Of a DNA stretch of 64,000 nt, positions 36,215-45,314 are shown piece after piece. Position 1 is the stretch's first letter. Each line of letters begins with the position of its first letter. The position numbers and the translations under genes are program-made. The DNA is from Mycobacterium neglectum. Its GTDB lineage: Bacteria; Actinomycetota; Actinomycetes; Mycobacteriales; Mycobacteriaceae. Below the pieces are notes generated by a model. The model had not been told where the DNA came from and did not search any database. It saw only the letters and a list, made by a program, of their open reading frames with translations. The stretch lies in the NCBI RefSeq assembly GCF_002591975.1, contig NZ_NVQE01000006.1, positions 120,212 to 184,211 on the forward strand. Direction: 5' to 3'.

Positions 36215-36927
36215 CACAGATCTGGGCCATCAACCCCAACACCACCGAGGCGATGACGGCCACGATCGAGCAGTGTGCGCGCGCCGTCGTCGCACCCGGC
36301 ACCTCGGTCACCGGTGTGACCTCCGAATGCGGCCCGCCGTCGATCGAGAGTCACTACGACGAGGCGATGAGTGTGCCCGGGCTCCTGCGGGCGATCGAGC
36401 GCGGCGAGCAGCAGGGTGTCGACGGGTACGTGATCGCCTGCTTTGGTGATCCTGGCCTGGATGCCGCCCGGGAGATCGCACGAGGTCCGGTCATCGGCAT
36501 CGCGGAGGCGGCCATGCACGCCGCAAGTCACCTCGGCCGAGGGTTCAGCGTGGTGACCACGCTGGCCCGCACCTTGGGGCGCGCCGCCGATCTCGCCGGA
36601 CACTATGGAATGCAACGGTTCTGCCGGGGCATCCACGCGTGCGAGATTGCGGTGCTCGATCTCGACACCGATCCCGACGCCCGCAAGATCATCACCGAGG
36701 CGTGCCGGGACGCGGTCGAATCCGACGGGTCCGACGTCGTGGTGCTCGGATGTGCGGGAATGGCCGACATGTGCGCGCCGATCTCTGCCGAATTGGGCGT
36801 GCCCGTGGTCGACGGTGTCACGGCCGCGACGTTGACCGTGCAGTCGCTGGTCGCCATGGGCCTGGGTACCTCGAAGCGCGGCGAGTTCGCCGCACCGCTA
36901 CCGAAGGATTACACCTTCGGCGGGTGA
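36211..36927 (+). CDS. Asp/Glu/hydantoin racemase, probable allantoin racemase
   Basis: The 238-residue enzyme has the family motif NPNTT, the first catalytic cysteine in VIACFGDPGLDAA and the second in VVLGCAGMADM. Allantoin racemases interconvert allantoin enantiomers so that a stereospecific allantoinase can act. The GTG at 36211 overlaps the permease stop. Its 3' end overlaps the convergent allantoinase gene by 19 bases. Confidence 0.88.
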   Translation: MTQIWAINPNTTEAMTATIEQCARAVVAPGTSVTGVTSECGPPSIESHYDEAMSVPGLLRAIERGEQQGVDGYVIACFGDPGLDAAREIARGPVIGIAEAAMHAASHLGRGFSVVTTLARTLGRAADLAGHYGMQRFCRGIHACEIAVLDLDTDPDARKIITEACRDAVESDGSDVVVLGCAGMADMCAPISAELGVPVVDGVTAATLTVQSLVAMGLGTSKRGEFAAPLPKDYTFGG

Positions 36928-37817
36928 GTAGCGCGCCAGTGCTCGGCGATCTCGATGCGCCGCGCCACCCATACCCGGTCGTGCGACTGCACATGGTCGA
37001 GGAAACGTTCGAGTGACTTAGAGCGCGCGGGGCGTCCGACGATACGGCAGTGCAGGCCGACCGACAGCATCTTCGGTTGGCCCGCAACACCTTCGGCGTA
37101 GAGCACATCGAACGCGTCGCGGAGGTGCGCAAAGAACTCGTCGCCGTTGGCGAATCCCGCCGGGGATGCGAAGCGCATGTCGTTGGTGTCCAACGAGTAG
37201 GGCACCACGAGGTGGTCCCTATCGCGTACCTGCACCCAATAGGGCAGGTCGTCGGCGTAGGAGTCGGAGTCGTAGCTGAAGCCGCCGTGCTCGACGACCA
37301 GGTCGCGGGTGTGCGGCGAGTCGCGGCCGGTGTACCAGCCGAGCGGATGGGTGCCGGTGAGGTCGGTCAGGATGGCGACCGCTTCGGCCATGTGCGCCCT
37401 CTCGGTGTCCTCGCCGATCAGCTGGTAGGACTTCCACCGCAGCCCGTGACAGGCGATCTCATGGCCGAGTTCGAGGAAGGCAGCGACAGCTTCGGGGTTG
37501 CGCTGCATGGCGCGGGCCACCGCGAAGATCGTCAGCCGCAGCCCCCGATCCTCGAAAATCCTCAACACCCGCCACAACCCGGCGCGCGAGCCGTACTCGT
37601 AGAGCGACTCCATACTCATGTGCCGATTGCCGTACGGCTCGGCGGGGGTGATTTCGGACAGGAATGTCTCGGAACCCGGATCACCATCGAGGACGCAGTT
37701 CTCCGACCCTTCTTCATAATTGAGCACGAACTGGACGGCAATCAAGGCATCGCCAGGCCACTGCGGGTCGGGTGGGTGCGCACCGTAGCCGACCATATCG
37801 CGGGGATAATCGATCAC
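36909..37817 (-). CDS. puuE: Allantoinase PuuE (polysaccharide deacetylase fold)
   Basis: PuuE hydrolyses allantoin to allantoate. The 302-residue protein starts with the family MIDYPRDMVGYG, then VQFVLNYEEGSENCVLDGD, RMSME-like NRHMSMESLYEYGSRAG, FELGHEIACHGLRW and GWYTGRDSPHTRDL. It is metal-free in known members. It overlaps the allantoicase stop-start by four bases, forming an operon with it and the DUF6986 gene. Confidence 0.92.
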   Translation of the reverse strand: MIDYPRDMVGYGAHPPDPQWPGDALIAVQFVLNYEEGSENCVLDGDPGSETFLSEITPAEPYGNRHMSMESLYEYGSRAGLWRVLRIFEDRGLRLTIFAVARAMQRNPEAVAAFLELGHEIACHGLRWKSYQLIGEDTERAHMAEAVAILTDLTGTHPLGWYTGRDSPHTRDLVVEHGGFSYDSDSYADDLPYWVQVRDRDHLVVPYSLDTNDMRFASPAGFANGDEFFAHLRDAFDVLYAEGVAGQPKMLSVGLHCRIVGRPARSKSLERFLDHVQSHDRVWVARRIEIAEHWRATHPPKV

Positions 37818-38776
37818 AGCAGATCACCGAACATCCGTAGCCGGGCCAGGCCGCCGTCGGGGTAGATATCCAGTCGGGCTTCGGAGACGGTCGCCTCGAC
37901 ATCGACCAGGAAACGGTGCCGGGTGTCTGGCAGCAACGCGGTGCGGGGGAGCAGTTCCACCCATTCGCCTTGGGAGTCAAGCCCCTTCAGTGCTGCCGCT
38001 GCGGGGCAGTTGTCGGTGAAGTAGGAGGTGTCGATCTCCACGAGCCGTACCCGGCCGGGCCCCGCCAGCCGGAAGTGCACCCAGTCGTTGCCGCCGTCGC
38101 GTCGGCGCGCGGTCTCCCAGCCGTCGCCCATGACCTTGGCGAGCCCGGGGAAGATCAGGTTCTGCGGCGAGCTGTAGAACCGGTTCGAACAATCAAGCAC
38201 CAGCCCGCCGTTTTCCAGTGCAGCCAGGTCGACGGGGCCGACGCCGAGGAATCGCCGATCCGGCCTGCCCTCGCCGTGGACGCGCAGTCGTGCCACGCCG
38301 CCGTCGGGGTAGATGCGTAGCCGCACGTGGGTCCAACGCCGATCGGATAACACCTCGAACGGGTTTCGGCTGTCGCCGTAGATCTTGACGCGTTCGACGA
38401 GGCTGACCCAACCCGGTTCAGCGGCAAGCTCTTCCGCGGTCGGATAACCGTCGACCTCCAGTGCCTCCAGCGATGCCTCCGGTGGGAAGTTGCCCTTGAA
38501 CCACGCCGTGTCGATGACCACACCGCGGATCAACCCTGGCACGCCGAGACGCACGATCGCTTCGTCGAAGCCAGGTTCGCGGCGGCGTCGAGTCTCCCAG
38601 CCGTCATAGATCTGCCCGCGATGTCCGAACGTGGCCGGCTGATACTTCGCCGGCCCCGGCTTGATCAGGTTCTCCTTCTCGGCGAACGAATCGTCGTTGG
38701 CCCAGACGACCGCGCCGCCCGCCGTACGCAGCGCCAGGTCGGGGAGCCAGGTGAAATCCGGTGCCGAGTCGCTCAT
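37814..38776 (-). CDS. alc: Allantoicase
   Basis: Allantoicase splits allantoate to ureidoglycolate and urea. The 320-residue protein has the two tandem allantoicase jelly-roll repeats: DGWETRRRREPG with IDTAWFKGNFPPEAS in the first, DGWETARRRDGGNDW with IDTSYFTDNCPAAA in the second, each ending in RLRIYPDGG or RLDIYPDGG. The ATG at 38776 overlaps the upstream gene's stop. Confidence 0.94.
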   Translation of the reverse strand: MSDSAPDFTWLPDLALRTAGGAVVWANDDSFAEKENLIKPGPAKYQPATFGHRGQIYDGWETRRRREPGFDEAIVRLGVPGLIRGVVIDTAWFKGNFPPEASLEALEVDGYPTAEELAAEPGWVSLVERVKIYGDSRNPFEVLSDRRWTHVRLRIYPDGGVARLRVHGEGRPDRRFLGVGPVDLAALENGGLVLDCSNRFYSSPQNLIFPGLAKVMGDGWETARRRDGGNDWVHFRLAGPGRVRLVEIDTSYFTDNCPAAAALKGLDSQGEWVELLPRTALLPDTRHRFLVDVEATVSEARLDIYPDGGLARLRMFGDLL

Positions 38777-40023
38777 GACAGTGTGCGTTCCTTCAGCTTT
38801 CGCAGGACGGTGATGTCGGCGCCAGGAGCGACGGCGAGCACGTCGTCGAGGGTGAACGCGTCGACGCCGAGCCCGCGCAGCACGACGGTCGCCAGCGCCT
38901 CCGCCGTGGCCGGCTCGTCGACGATCGCGCCGCCGCGGCGGTCGAGGTAGGCCTGCAGACGAGGTCCGGCCGCCGCGAGCGCCGCCCGGAAGAACGTGAT
39001 CGTGGCCAGCCACCGGGTGACGAGGTGTCCTGGATGCATATCCCAGCCCTGGTAGTAGCCGCGTTCCAGCGACCGGGTGACGAGGTGGTGGTGGCGACGG
39101 AGTGCCGACCGGACCTGCTCGCCGGTGCCCGCGGGCATTACCTGCGTGGACCCGTCGGCCACCCGCACGCCGGTCTGTGCCGCAGCGGCCAGCATGACGG
39201 CCTTCGCATGATCGGCAACCGGATGATCGAGCGCCTGCTGCTGCGGCGCAATGCCGCATGCGGCACTGTAATCATAAGTGCCGTAATGCAATCCGAGGCA
39301 TCGACCGCCGCTGCGGTGTAGCGCCTTTGCGATGGTGGCGGTGCCGTCGGCGCCGAGGATCGCCTGCGGGCTCTCGATCTGCAACTCGAATCGCAGGGTG
39401 CCGTCGGCAAGCCCGTGCGCCTGCTCGAGCGCCTCGCAGAGCCAGACCGCGGCGGTGGCCTGTTCGGCGGCCCGCACCTTGGGCACGGTGAACACGAAGC
39501 CCGACGGGACACGTCCGGCGGCGTCGAGTACCAGCTCGAGGGTGCGGATGGCGCGTTTGCGTTCGGCGGAGGTCAGGCCCTTGATGCGGATACCGCACAG
39601 ATCGGTGCCCAGCGCTGCGAGAGTATGCCCCGCGCGCCGAGCGTCACTGTCTTCGGTGTCGTCGGGCCGGCGTCCGTAACCGTCTTCGAAATCCAGTCGC
39701 AGGTCCTGGATCGGCGCGGACGACAACCGCCGTCGCACGGCCGCGACTGGGCCCTCGCCGCCGAGTTCCACAAGGAGGTCGATGTGGGCGTCGAGCAGTT
39801 CGCCGGCGGCCGCACCCCACTGTGCCGGGGAGTCGACGGTGGCATCGGCGGCGCTGACATACACGGTGTGTACGGGTTGGGGAGCGTCGCCGTCACCGGG
39901 GTATCGGGTCTCGAGGTCGGCCGCTACGCCCGCCAACAGATCGTCGATCCGGGCCAGGAGGGTCGGCGCTATCGGCCTGCCGGGTTGTACCACCCGTCCA
40001 TCGTCACAGATGGCGCCCCTCAC
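38773..40023 (-). CDS. DUF6986 / HpcH-CitE-like aldolase-lyase family protein in the allantoin operon
   Basis: The 416-residue protein has features of the HpcH/CitE TIM-barrel lyases: DLRLDFEDGYG (metal-binding acids), FTVPKVRAAEQ, LRFELQIESPQAIL and GLHYGTYDYSAACG. It overlaps the allantoicase start, so its substrate is probably a product of that pathway, such as ureidoglycolate or glyoxylate; this is inference. The start is GTG and overlaps the end of the dapC-like gene by 20 bases. Confidence 0.8.
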   Translation of the reverse strand: MRGAICDDGRVVQPGRPIAPTLLARIDDLLAGVAADLETRYPGDGDAPQPVHTVYVSAADATVDSPAQWGAAAGELLDAHIDLLVELGGEGPVAAVRRRLSSAPIQDLRLDFEDGYGRRPDDTEDSDARRAGHTLAALGTDLCGIRIKGLTSAERKRAIRTLELVLDAAGRVPSGFVFTVPKVRAAEQATAAVWLCEALEQAHGLADGTLRFELQIESPQAILGADGTATIAKALHRSGGRCLGLHYGTYDYSAACGIAPQQQALDHPVADHAKAVMLAAAAQTGVRVADGSTQVMPAGTGEQVRSALRRHHHLVTRSLERGYYQGWDMHPGHLVTRWLATITFFRAALAAAGPRLQAYLDRRGGAIVDEPATAEALATVVLRGLGVDAFTLDDVLAVAPGADITVLRKLKERTLS

Positions 40024-41188
40024 GTCGCATCGACGACAACCGGCGGATCGCCTCGTCGAGGGTGTCGTCGCGCTTGCAGAACGCGAACCGCACCAGATGG
40101 TTCCACTGCGCGAAATGCGGACCCTCTGGGTCGCAGAACGCCGACATCGGGATCGCGGCCACCCCCGCCTTCTCGGGAAGCTGCGTGCAGAACTGCGTGC
40201 TGTCGTCGAAGCCCAATGGGCGCGGGTCGGCGCACAGGAAATAGGTGCCGAAGCTGTCGTGGACCTCGAAGCCGATGTCGGCCAGCGCCGAACCCAGTTT
40301 GTCGCGCTTGGCCTGCAACGAATCTCGCAGCGCGGCCACCCACGCGTCTTCGGTGTTGAGTGCGTGGGCCACCGCCGGCTGAAACGGCGCCCCGCCGACG
40401 TACGTCAGGTACTGCTTGGCTGCGCGCACCCCCGCGATGAGTTCGGCTGGGCCGCATGCCCAACCGATCTTCCAGCCGGTGACGTTGAACATCTTCGCCG
40501 CGCTGGAGATGGTGATGGTGCGCTCGGCCATGCCGGGGTAGTTGGCCAGCGGGAGGTGTTTGTGATTGTCGAATACCAGGTGCTCGTAGACCTCGTCGGT
40601 GATGACCAGTAGATCCTTGTCGACAGCGAGGCGTGCCAGCGCCTGCAGCTCGGCATCCGAGGCGACCATGCCCGTCGGGTTGTGCGGCGAATTGACGATC
40701 AGCGCCCTGGTCTTGGGCGTGATGGCGCGGCGCAGGCCGTCGACGTCGATTGCGAAGCCGCGCCCGTCCTGAATCATCGGCACTGCCCGCCGCTCACACC
40801 CTGCCATCGCGAGCACGGGGGAGTACGAGTCGTAGAACGGCTCGATCAACAACACCTCGGAGCCGGGTTCCACCAGACCCATGACCGCGGCGGCGATCGC
40901 CTCGGTGGCGCCGACCGTCACCAGGACCTCGGTGTCGGGGTCGTACTCGGTTCCGAAGTTCCGCTCGCGCTGCGCGGCGATCGCCTCGCGCAGTGGCGCG
41001 ATGCCCAGGCCGGGCGGGTACTGGTTGACGCCCTCGGCGATCGCGTTTTCGGCGACCTTGAGCATCGCGGGCGGTCCGTCCTCGTCGGGGAACCCCTGGC
41101 CGAGGTTGACGGCACCGATGCGCGCGGCCAGTGCTGACATCTCCGCGAAGATCGTGACCGCATAGGGCGCCAGCCGCTTCACCGTCAT
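40004..41188 (-). CDS. dapC: Class I/II aminotransferase, DapC-like
   Basis: The 394-residue PLP enzyme has NLGQGFPDEDGP, VTVGATEAI, the PLP-contacting NSPHNPTGMV, ITDEVYEHLVF and the Schiff-base lysine in ISSAAKMFNVTGWKIGW. Position next to fadA matches Rv0858c, proposed as N-succinyl-diaminopimelate aminotransferase; related family members are kynurenine or methionine aminotransferases, so the substrate is less sure than the class. The ATG at 41188 was preferred over a TTG three codons upstream. Confidence 0.85.
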   Translation of the reverse strand: MTVKRLAPYAVTIFAEMSALAARIGAVNLGQGFPDEDGPPAMLKVAENAIAEGVNQYPPGLGIAPLREAIAAQRERNFGTEYDPDTEVLVTVGATEAIAAAVMGLVEPGSEVLLIEPFYDSYSPVLAMAGCERRAVPMIQDGRGFAIDVDGLRRAITPKTRALIVNSPHNPTGMVASDAELQALARLAVDKDLLVITDEVYEHLVFDNHKHLPLANYPGMAERTITISSAAKMFNVTGWKIGWACGPAELIAGVRAAKQYLTYVGGAPFQPAVAHALNTEDAWVAALRDSLQAKRDKLGSALADIGFEVHDSFGTYFLCADPRPLGFDDSTQFCTQLPEKAGVAAIPMSAFCDPEGPHFAQWNHLVRFAFCKRDDTLDEAIRRLSSMRREGRHL

Positions 41189-41266
41189 GGGTCGCAAGCC
41201 TATTCCGCGCCGAGGGGGTACATCTCATGCCTCCCGAAGCAGCCGATTCTGCGGTGTGCTCGAGGC

Positions 41267-42007
41267 ATGACAAACACTGACTCATCCATCGTTCTGGTGA
41301 CCGGCGGCAACGCGGGCATCGGTTTCCACGTCTCCCAGCAGCTGGCGCGCGCCGGCGCCCGCGTAGTGCTGGGCTCACGCGATCCGGCGCGCGGTGCCGC
41401 CGCCGCGGCCCAATTGACCGACGACGGCCTCGAGGTGGACACCATCGCGCTCGACGTCACCGACGACGCGACGATCGCCGCCGCGGCCAAGCACATCGCC
41501 GACACCTACGGACGGCTCGACGCGTTGGTCAACAACGCCGCAATCGTCGGCGAGGGTCTGCCGCCCTCGCAGGCGAGCCGCGCGGAGATGCTGGCGACCT
41601 TCGACACCAATGTCGCGGGCGTCGTCGCCCTCACCAACGCACTACTGCCCTCGTTGCGGGCGTCGGGTCGGCCACGGATCCTGAACGTGTCGAGCGAATT
41701 GGGATCGACCCGACTGGTCAACGATCCCGATTGGCCGCACAGCGACGTCGCCGCCGCGGCCTACCAGGCGTCAAAGGCGGCACTGGACATGCTCACGGTC
41801 ATGTATGCCAAGGAGCTTGCAGTAGAAGGCATTCCGGTCCTGTCGGTCAGCCCGGGCTATCGCAAGACGGGCCTCAGCCGCGGCGCTCCCACCCCGGGCG
41901 CAGGGGATCCGGCCGAGGGTGCCGCGGGTATCGTCGCGCTGGCACTCGCGGACGAGGTACCCACCGGTCAATTCCTTAGCGATCAGGGAGAACTCGTCGC
42001 ATGGTGA
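41267..42007 (+). CDS. Short-chain dehydrogenase/reductase
   Basis: The 246-residue SDR has TGGNAGIG, NNAA and the catalytic YQASK with NVSSELGS upstream. It is divergent from the dapC-like gene and followed after 21 bases by the MmyB-type regulator on the same strand. Confidence 0.88.
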   Translation: MTNTDSSIVLVTGGNAGIGFHVSQQLARAGARVVLGSRDPARGAAAAAQLTDDGLEVDTIALDVTDDATIAAAAKHIADTYGRLDALVNNAAIVGEGLPPSQASRAEMLATFDTNVAGVVALTNALLPSLRASGRPRILNVSSELGSTRLVNDPDWPHSDVAAAAYQASKAALDMLTVMYAKELAVEGIPVLSVSPGYRKTGLSRGAPTPGAGDPAEGAAGIVALALADEVPTGQFLSDQGELVAW

Positions 42008-42028
42008 CCGGCGTGCCACCATCGAGTG

Positions 42029-42862
42029 ATGGACGGACAGGCAGCGGGCAGGTTCCTGCGCGCGGTTCGGGACGGTCGTGATCCGCGGGAGTTCGGCCTG
42101 AGCGCGCAGGGCCGCCGCACCACTGGGCTGCGACGGTCCGAGGTCGCCGAGCTGGCGCACATCTCGGTCGAGCACTACACCAACGTGGAACGCGCACGAG
42201 GCGCTGCGCCGTCAGAGCAGGTGATCGCGGCGATAGCCGACGCTCTTCGCCTGAGCGCCGACGAGCGCCGCCACCTCTTCCACCTGGTGGGACGCAGCGT
42301 GCCGCTCGACAGCGCGCCCAGCATGGAGGTCGCGCCGAGTGTTGCGAAGCTCGTCGAGGGCTTGGGCTCGACCGCCGCGATCGTGCTGAGCGCGCGCTTC
42401 GACGTCTTGGCGTGGAACGCGGAGGCCGTCGTCCTGATGGAGGACTTCGGCGCGCTCGCGCCGAGAGAGCGGAACGTCGCGCGACGGCACTTCCTGCCTC
42501 CGCCCGGAGTGCAGCCGCACTACGGCATGACCGAGGCGGAGGAGTTCTCGCGAGTGGTGGCAGGCCAACTCCGCGCGACGCTCGCCCGCTACCCGCGGGA
42601 CCCGCTCACCCGCGATCTGGTCGACGAGTTGCTCGCCGAGAGCGCCGAGTTCGCGGCACTCTGGGATGACGCCGCGATCGTCACCAAGACGCACATGATC
42701 AAGCAGCTCGACCACCCCGAACTCGGCCACCTCAGCCTGTCCTGCGACATGTTGGAGGATCCGCATCGCGATCAAAATATCGTGATGTTCTCGGTCCTCT
42801 CTCAGGCGAATTCAGGCGGGACGGCTCGCAACTTCGAGGCGATGCGCGTCAACGCCCGCTGA
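42029..42862 (+). CDS. XRE-family regulator with MmyB-like ligand domain
   Basis: The 277-residue protein has an N-terminal helix-turn-helix (TTGLRRSEVAELAHISVEHY) and a C-terminal MmyB PAS-like domain (VLSARFDVLAWNAEAVVL, AEFAALWD, HPELGHLSLSCDML), which in a homologue binds fatty acid. Such genes usually adjoin and regulate an SDR, as here. Its 3' end overlaps the convergent MarR gene by 61 bases. Confidence 0.88.
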   Translation: MDGQAAGRFLRAVRDGRDPREFGLSAQGRRTTGLRRSEVAELAHISVEHYTNVERARGAAPSEQVIAAIADALRLSADERRHLFHLVGRSVPLDSAPSMEVAPSVAKLVEGLGSTAAIVLSARFDVLAWNAEAVVLMEDFGALAPRERNVARRHFLPPPGVQPHYGMTEAEEFSRVVAGQLRATLARYPRDPLTRDLVDELLAESAEFAALWDDAAIVTKTHMIKQLDHPELGHLSLSCDMLEDPHRDQNIVMFSVLSQANSGGTARNFEAMRVNAR

Positions 42863-43275
42863 TCGGCATCGGTCAGCGGGTCGAGCACCAGTTCCCGGAC
42901 GGCTCGCACATGCACTGGGGCCGCTTCAACGACGAGTCGGTAGCCCGCGTCGGTGAGCGAGGCGATCGTGTACCTGCCGTCGTCCGGGTCGGGCGAGCGC
43001 GTCACCCAGCCGCGCTGCTCGAACCGCTTGACGACGTTGGACAACCGCGACAGCGAGCCGTTTGCCAGGAATGCCAACTCGCTCATCCTGATTCGGCGAT
43101 CTGGCGCCTCGGAGATGTGGCTCAGCGTCAAGTACTCGAAGAGCGTCAGATCGACTTTACGCAGCGGCGCCTCGAGCTCCCTCGGTAGCAGCAGCACGAG
43201 CGAGACGAGCCCGGTCCACGCCTCCTTCTCGCTTGGCGTGAGCCAGCGCGGTTCGTCCGTCCTCGCCATCCGCAT
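42802..43275 (-). CDS. MarR family regulator
   Basis: The 157-residue protein has the MarR winged helix: FEYLTLSHISEAPDRRIRMS, recognition region FLANGSLSRLSNVVKRFEQR and wing SPDPDDGRYTIASLTDAG. It is divergent from the RidA gene, and two palindromes lie between the starts. An ATG two codons in (43269) is an alternative start. Confidence 0.88.
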   Translation of the reverse strand: MRMARTDEPRWLTPSEKEAWTGLVSLVLLLPRELEAPLRKVDLTLFEYLTLSHISEAPDRRIRMSELAFLANGSLSRLSNVVKRFEQRGWVTRSPDPDDGRYTIASLTDAGYRLVVEAAPVHVRAVRELVLDPLTDADQRALTRIASKLRAVPPEFA

Positions 43276-43276
43276 T

Positions 43277-43292
43277 ACTTTACGCGTGAAGT
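43277..43292. promoter_or_regulatory. MarR-site candidate next to the MarR start
   Basis: ACTTTACGCGTGAAGT is palindromic at 14 of 16 positions and abuts the MarR start codon. Confidence 0.5.
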
Positions 43293-43305
43293 GATTGCAT
43301 GTACG

Positions 43306-43329
43306 TTTGACTTCATGAGTGAAGTCAAA
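43306..43329. promoter_or_regulatory. MarR-site candidate over the ridA start codon
   Basis: TTTGACTTCA (43306-43315) and TGAAGTCAAA (43320-43329) are perfect arms around TGAG. The ATG of the RidA gene (43315-43317) lies inside the site. Confidence 0.75.
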
Positions 43330-43752
43330 TCAGAGACGCCAGTGAAGTTCTTCGTGACACCCGGTGCCGGCGCGAAGCTGCATTCGATGCTGCACTACAG
43401 CCAGGCCGTCAGAATCGGAGACGTCGTGGAGATCTCCGGCCAGGGCGGCTGGGATGACGACATCAACATCGCCGCGAACCTCGAGGCCGAAATCGTCCAG
43501 GCCTTTGACAACGTCGAGACGGTGCTTGCGGCTGCCGGTGCCACCTGGCGTGACGTCGTCCACGTGAACAGTTATCACAAGGTCGCTGCCGGCGCCGACA
43601 CCATAGGCGCGGAACACAACGACGTCTTCGCCGAGCAGTACCGTGCGCGGATGGGGGATCGGTCGCCGATCTGGACCCAGACCGGGGTGACGGTCCTCGG
43701 GGCGCCCGACATGCACGTCGAGATCCGTGTCAGGGCGGTGATCAGGAAATGA
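43315..43752 (+). CDS. RidA/YjgF family protein
   Basis: The 145-residue protein matches the RidA family of enamine/imine deaminases: YSQAVRIGDVVEISGQGGWD, IVQAFDNVETVLAAAGATWR and a C-terminal VEIRVRAVI. The archetypal catalytic Arg region near the end is RVRAV. A MarR-type palindrome covers its start, so it is likely repressed by the divergent MarR. Confidence 0.86.
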   Translation: MSEVKSETPVKFFVTPGAGAKLHSMLHYSQAVRIGDVVEISGQGGWDDDINIAANLEAEIVQAFDNVETVLAAAGATWRDVVHVNSYHKVAAGADTIGAEHNDVFAEQYRARMGDRSPIWTQTGVTVLGAPDMHVEIRVRAVIRK

Positions 43753-43824
43753 TGCGCGCGGCGCTGACTGTCACCTGAGCACGTGGCGGGGAATGATTCC
43801 GCCGCTCGCGACGCTGTGGCGGGC

Positions 43825-44931
43825 ATGGCGTTCACTCTCGACGAGAATTCGGCACTGCTGCGTCCCACGATGATCGGCGAGGTTTCGACCGCCAATCGGT
43901 TGTTCATGGCCCCGCTGACCCGTTCACGCGCAGAGTCGGATGCGACGCCGTCGGAGTTGGCCGCGCTCTACTACGCCCAGCGCGCATCCGCCGGTCTGAT
44001 CGTCAGCGAGGCGACGGCGGTTTCGCAGGCAGCCAACGGCGCCTACCCGAACACACCTGGCATGTTCACCGATCGGCATCAGCGGCGGTGGGCGGAGATC
44101 GCCGATGCGGTGCACGCCGAGGGCAGTCGCATGTTCGTGCAGTTGTGGCACGTCGGCCGGATGGGCCACCCCGACATCAGCGGCGGCGAAACCGTCGCGC
44201 CGTCGGCGATCGCCGCCGACATGACCACGCACACGCCGACAGGTAAGAAGCCGCTTCCCATTCCGCGCGCGCTGCGGATGGATGAGCTTCCCGGTATCGT
44301 CGCGGACTTCCGCGCCGCTGCCCGCCGTGCTGTCGACGCCGGGATGGACGGAGTCGAGATCCATTCCGCCAACGGCTATCTGCTGCACGAGTTCCTCTCT
44401 GATGTGACCAATCGCCGCGACGACATCTACGGCGGTTCGGCGGACAACCGTGCCCGCTTGACGGCCGAAGTGGTCGAAGCAGTCGTCGACGAGATCGGCG
44501 CAGGCCGTGTCGGTTTGCGGATCTCCCCGGGAAACAGCGCGGGCGATATGCGGGAGGTCGACCAGGTGTCGGCGTACGAGGCGCTGCTGAACCGCATCGC
44601 GCCGCTCTGCCTTGCGTATCTGCATCTGGTGGTCGAGCCGACGCAGCCCGCTTTCGCCGTCGTCCGCTCGCTGTGGGACGGCACGCTCGTGCTCAACACC
44701 CCGCGGGGCGTCGAGACGAACTTCTGCGAGCTGGAGAACCTCGTCGACTGGGACGTCGTCGGGGCCGTCGCGGTCGGCCGCGCCTACCTCGCGAACCCGG
44801 ACCTGATCGATCGCCTGATCCGGGGCGCCGACCTCAACGAGCCCGACGTCGCGACGTTCTACGCGCCCGAGCCCGTCGGCTACATCGACTACCCGGCACT
44901 CGACGAGCTCGATTCCTTGGACGTCGCCTGA
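43825..44931 (+). CDS. Old yellow enzyme-type alkene reductase
   Basis: OYE enzymes use FMN and NADPH to reduce activated alkenes, including enones and nitro compounds. The product (368 residues) has NRLFMAPLTRSRA, FVQLWHVGRMGHPD, the substrate-binding GVEIHSANGYLLHEFLSDVT plus NRRDDIYGG, and GRAYLANPDL. The ATG at 43825 starts next to the conserved barrel; a GTG at 43783 would add 14 residues. Confidence 0.9.
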   Translation: MAFTLDENSALLRPTMIGEVSTANRLFMAPLTRSRAESDATPSELAALYYAQRASAGLIVSEATAVSQAANGAYPNTPGMFTDRHQRRWAEIADAVHAEGSRMFVQLWHVGRMGHPDISGGETVAPSAIAADMTTHTPTGKKPLPIPRALRMDELPGIVADFRAAARRAVDAGMDGVEIHSANGYLLHEFLSDVTNRRDDIYGGSADNRARLTAEVVEAVVDEIGAGRVGLRISPGNSAGDMREVDQVSAYEALLNRIAPLCLAYLHLVVEPTQPAFAVVRSLWDGTLVLNTPRGVETNFCELENLVDWDVVGAVAVGRAYLANPDLIDRLIRGADLNEPDVATFYAPEPVGYIDYPALDELDSLDVA

Positions 44932-44952
44932 CCCCGAGGCCAGGATGGAGGC

Positions 44953-45307
44953 GTGGGTCCCGATCCCGAGTGGAAATACGCCAACGTCCGGCGCCTCTTC
45001 GCATACCTTGAGCGATCGATCGAGACGAGGACGCAGTGGGCGGTGTTCGAGCCGAACGATGAGCGGCTGTGGGCCTCGATCCGGACCACCATCCAAGATT
45101 TCCTGATCACCGTTTGGAGGACCGGGGCACTGATGGGCACCAAACAAGAAGAGGCATTTTTCGTGCGTTGTGATCGCACCACAATGACTTCAGGAAGACA
45201 TCGACAACGGACGGCTGGTCTGCCTTGTCGGCGCGGCGGCGGTGAAGCCTGCTGAATTCGCGATAATCCGCATCACGCAGCTGACCGGTGACGCGCCGGA
45301 GGAGTGA
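44953..45307 (+). pseudogene. Relic of a contractile phage-type tail sheath gene (C-terminal part)
   Basis: The fragment encodes PDPEWKYANVRRLFAYLERS, WAVFEPNDERLWASIRTTI, VWRTGALMGTKQEEAFFVR and CDRTTMT, then after a one-base insertion near 45190, QEDIDNGRLVCLVGAAAVKP and AEFAIIRITQ to a TGA. This is the conserved C-terminal domain of tail sheath proteins from contractile phages, tailocins and extracellular contractile injection systems. The N-terminal two thirds are missing and no other tail gene is nearby. Confidence 0.8.
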
Positions 45308-45314
45308 CCAACCT

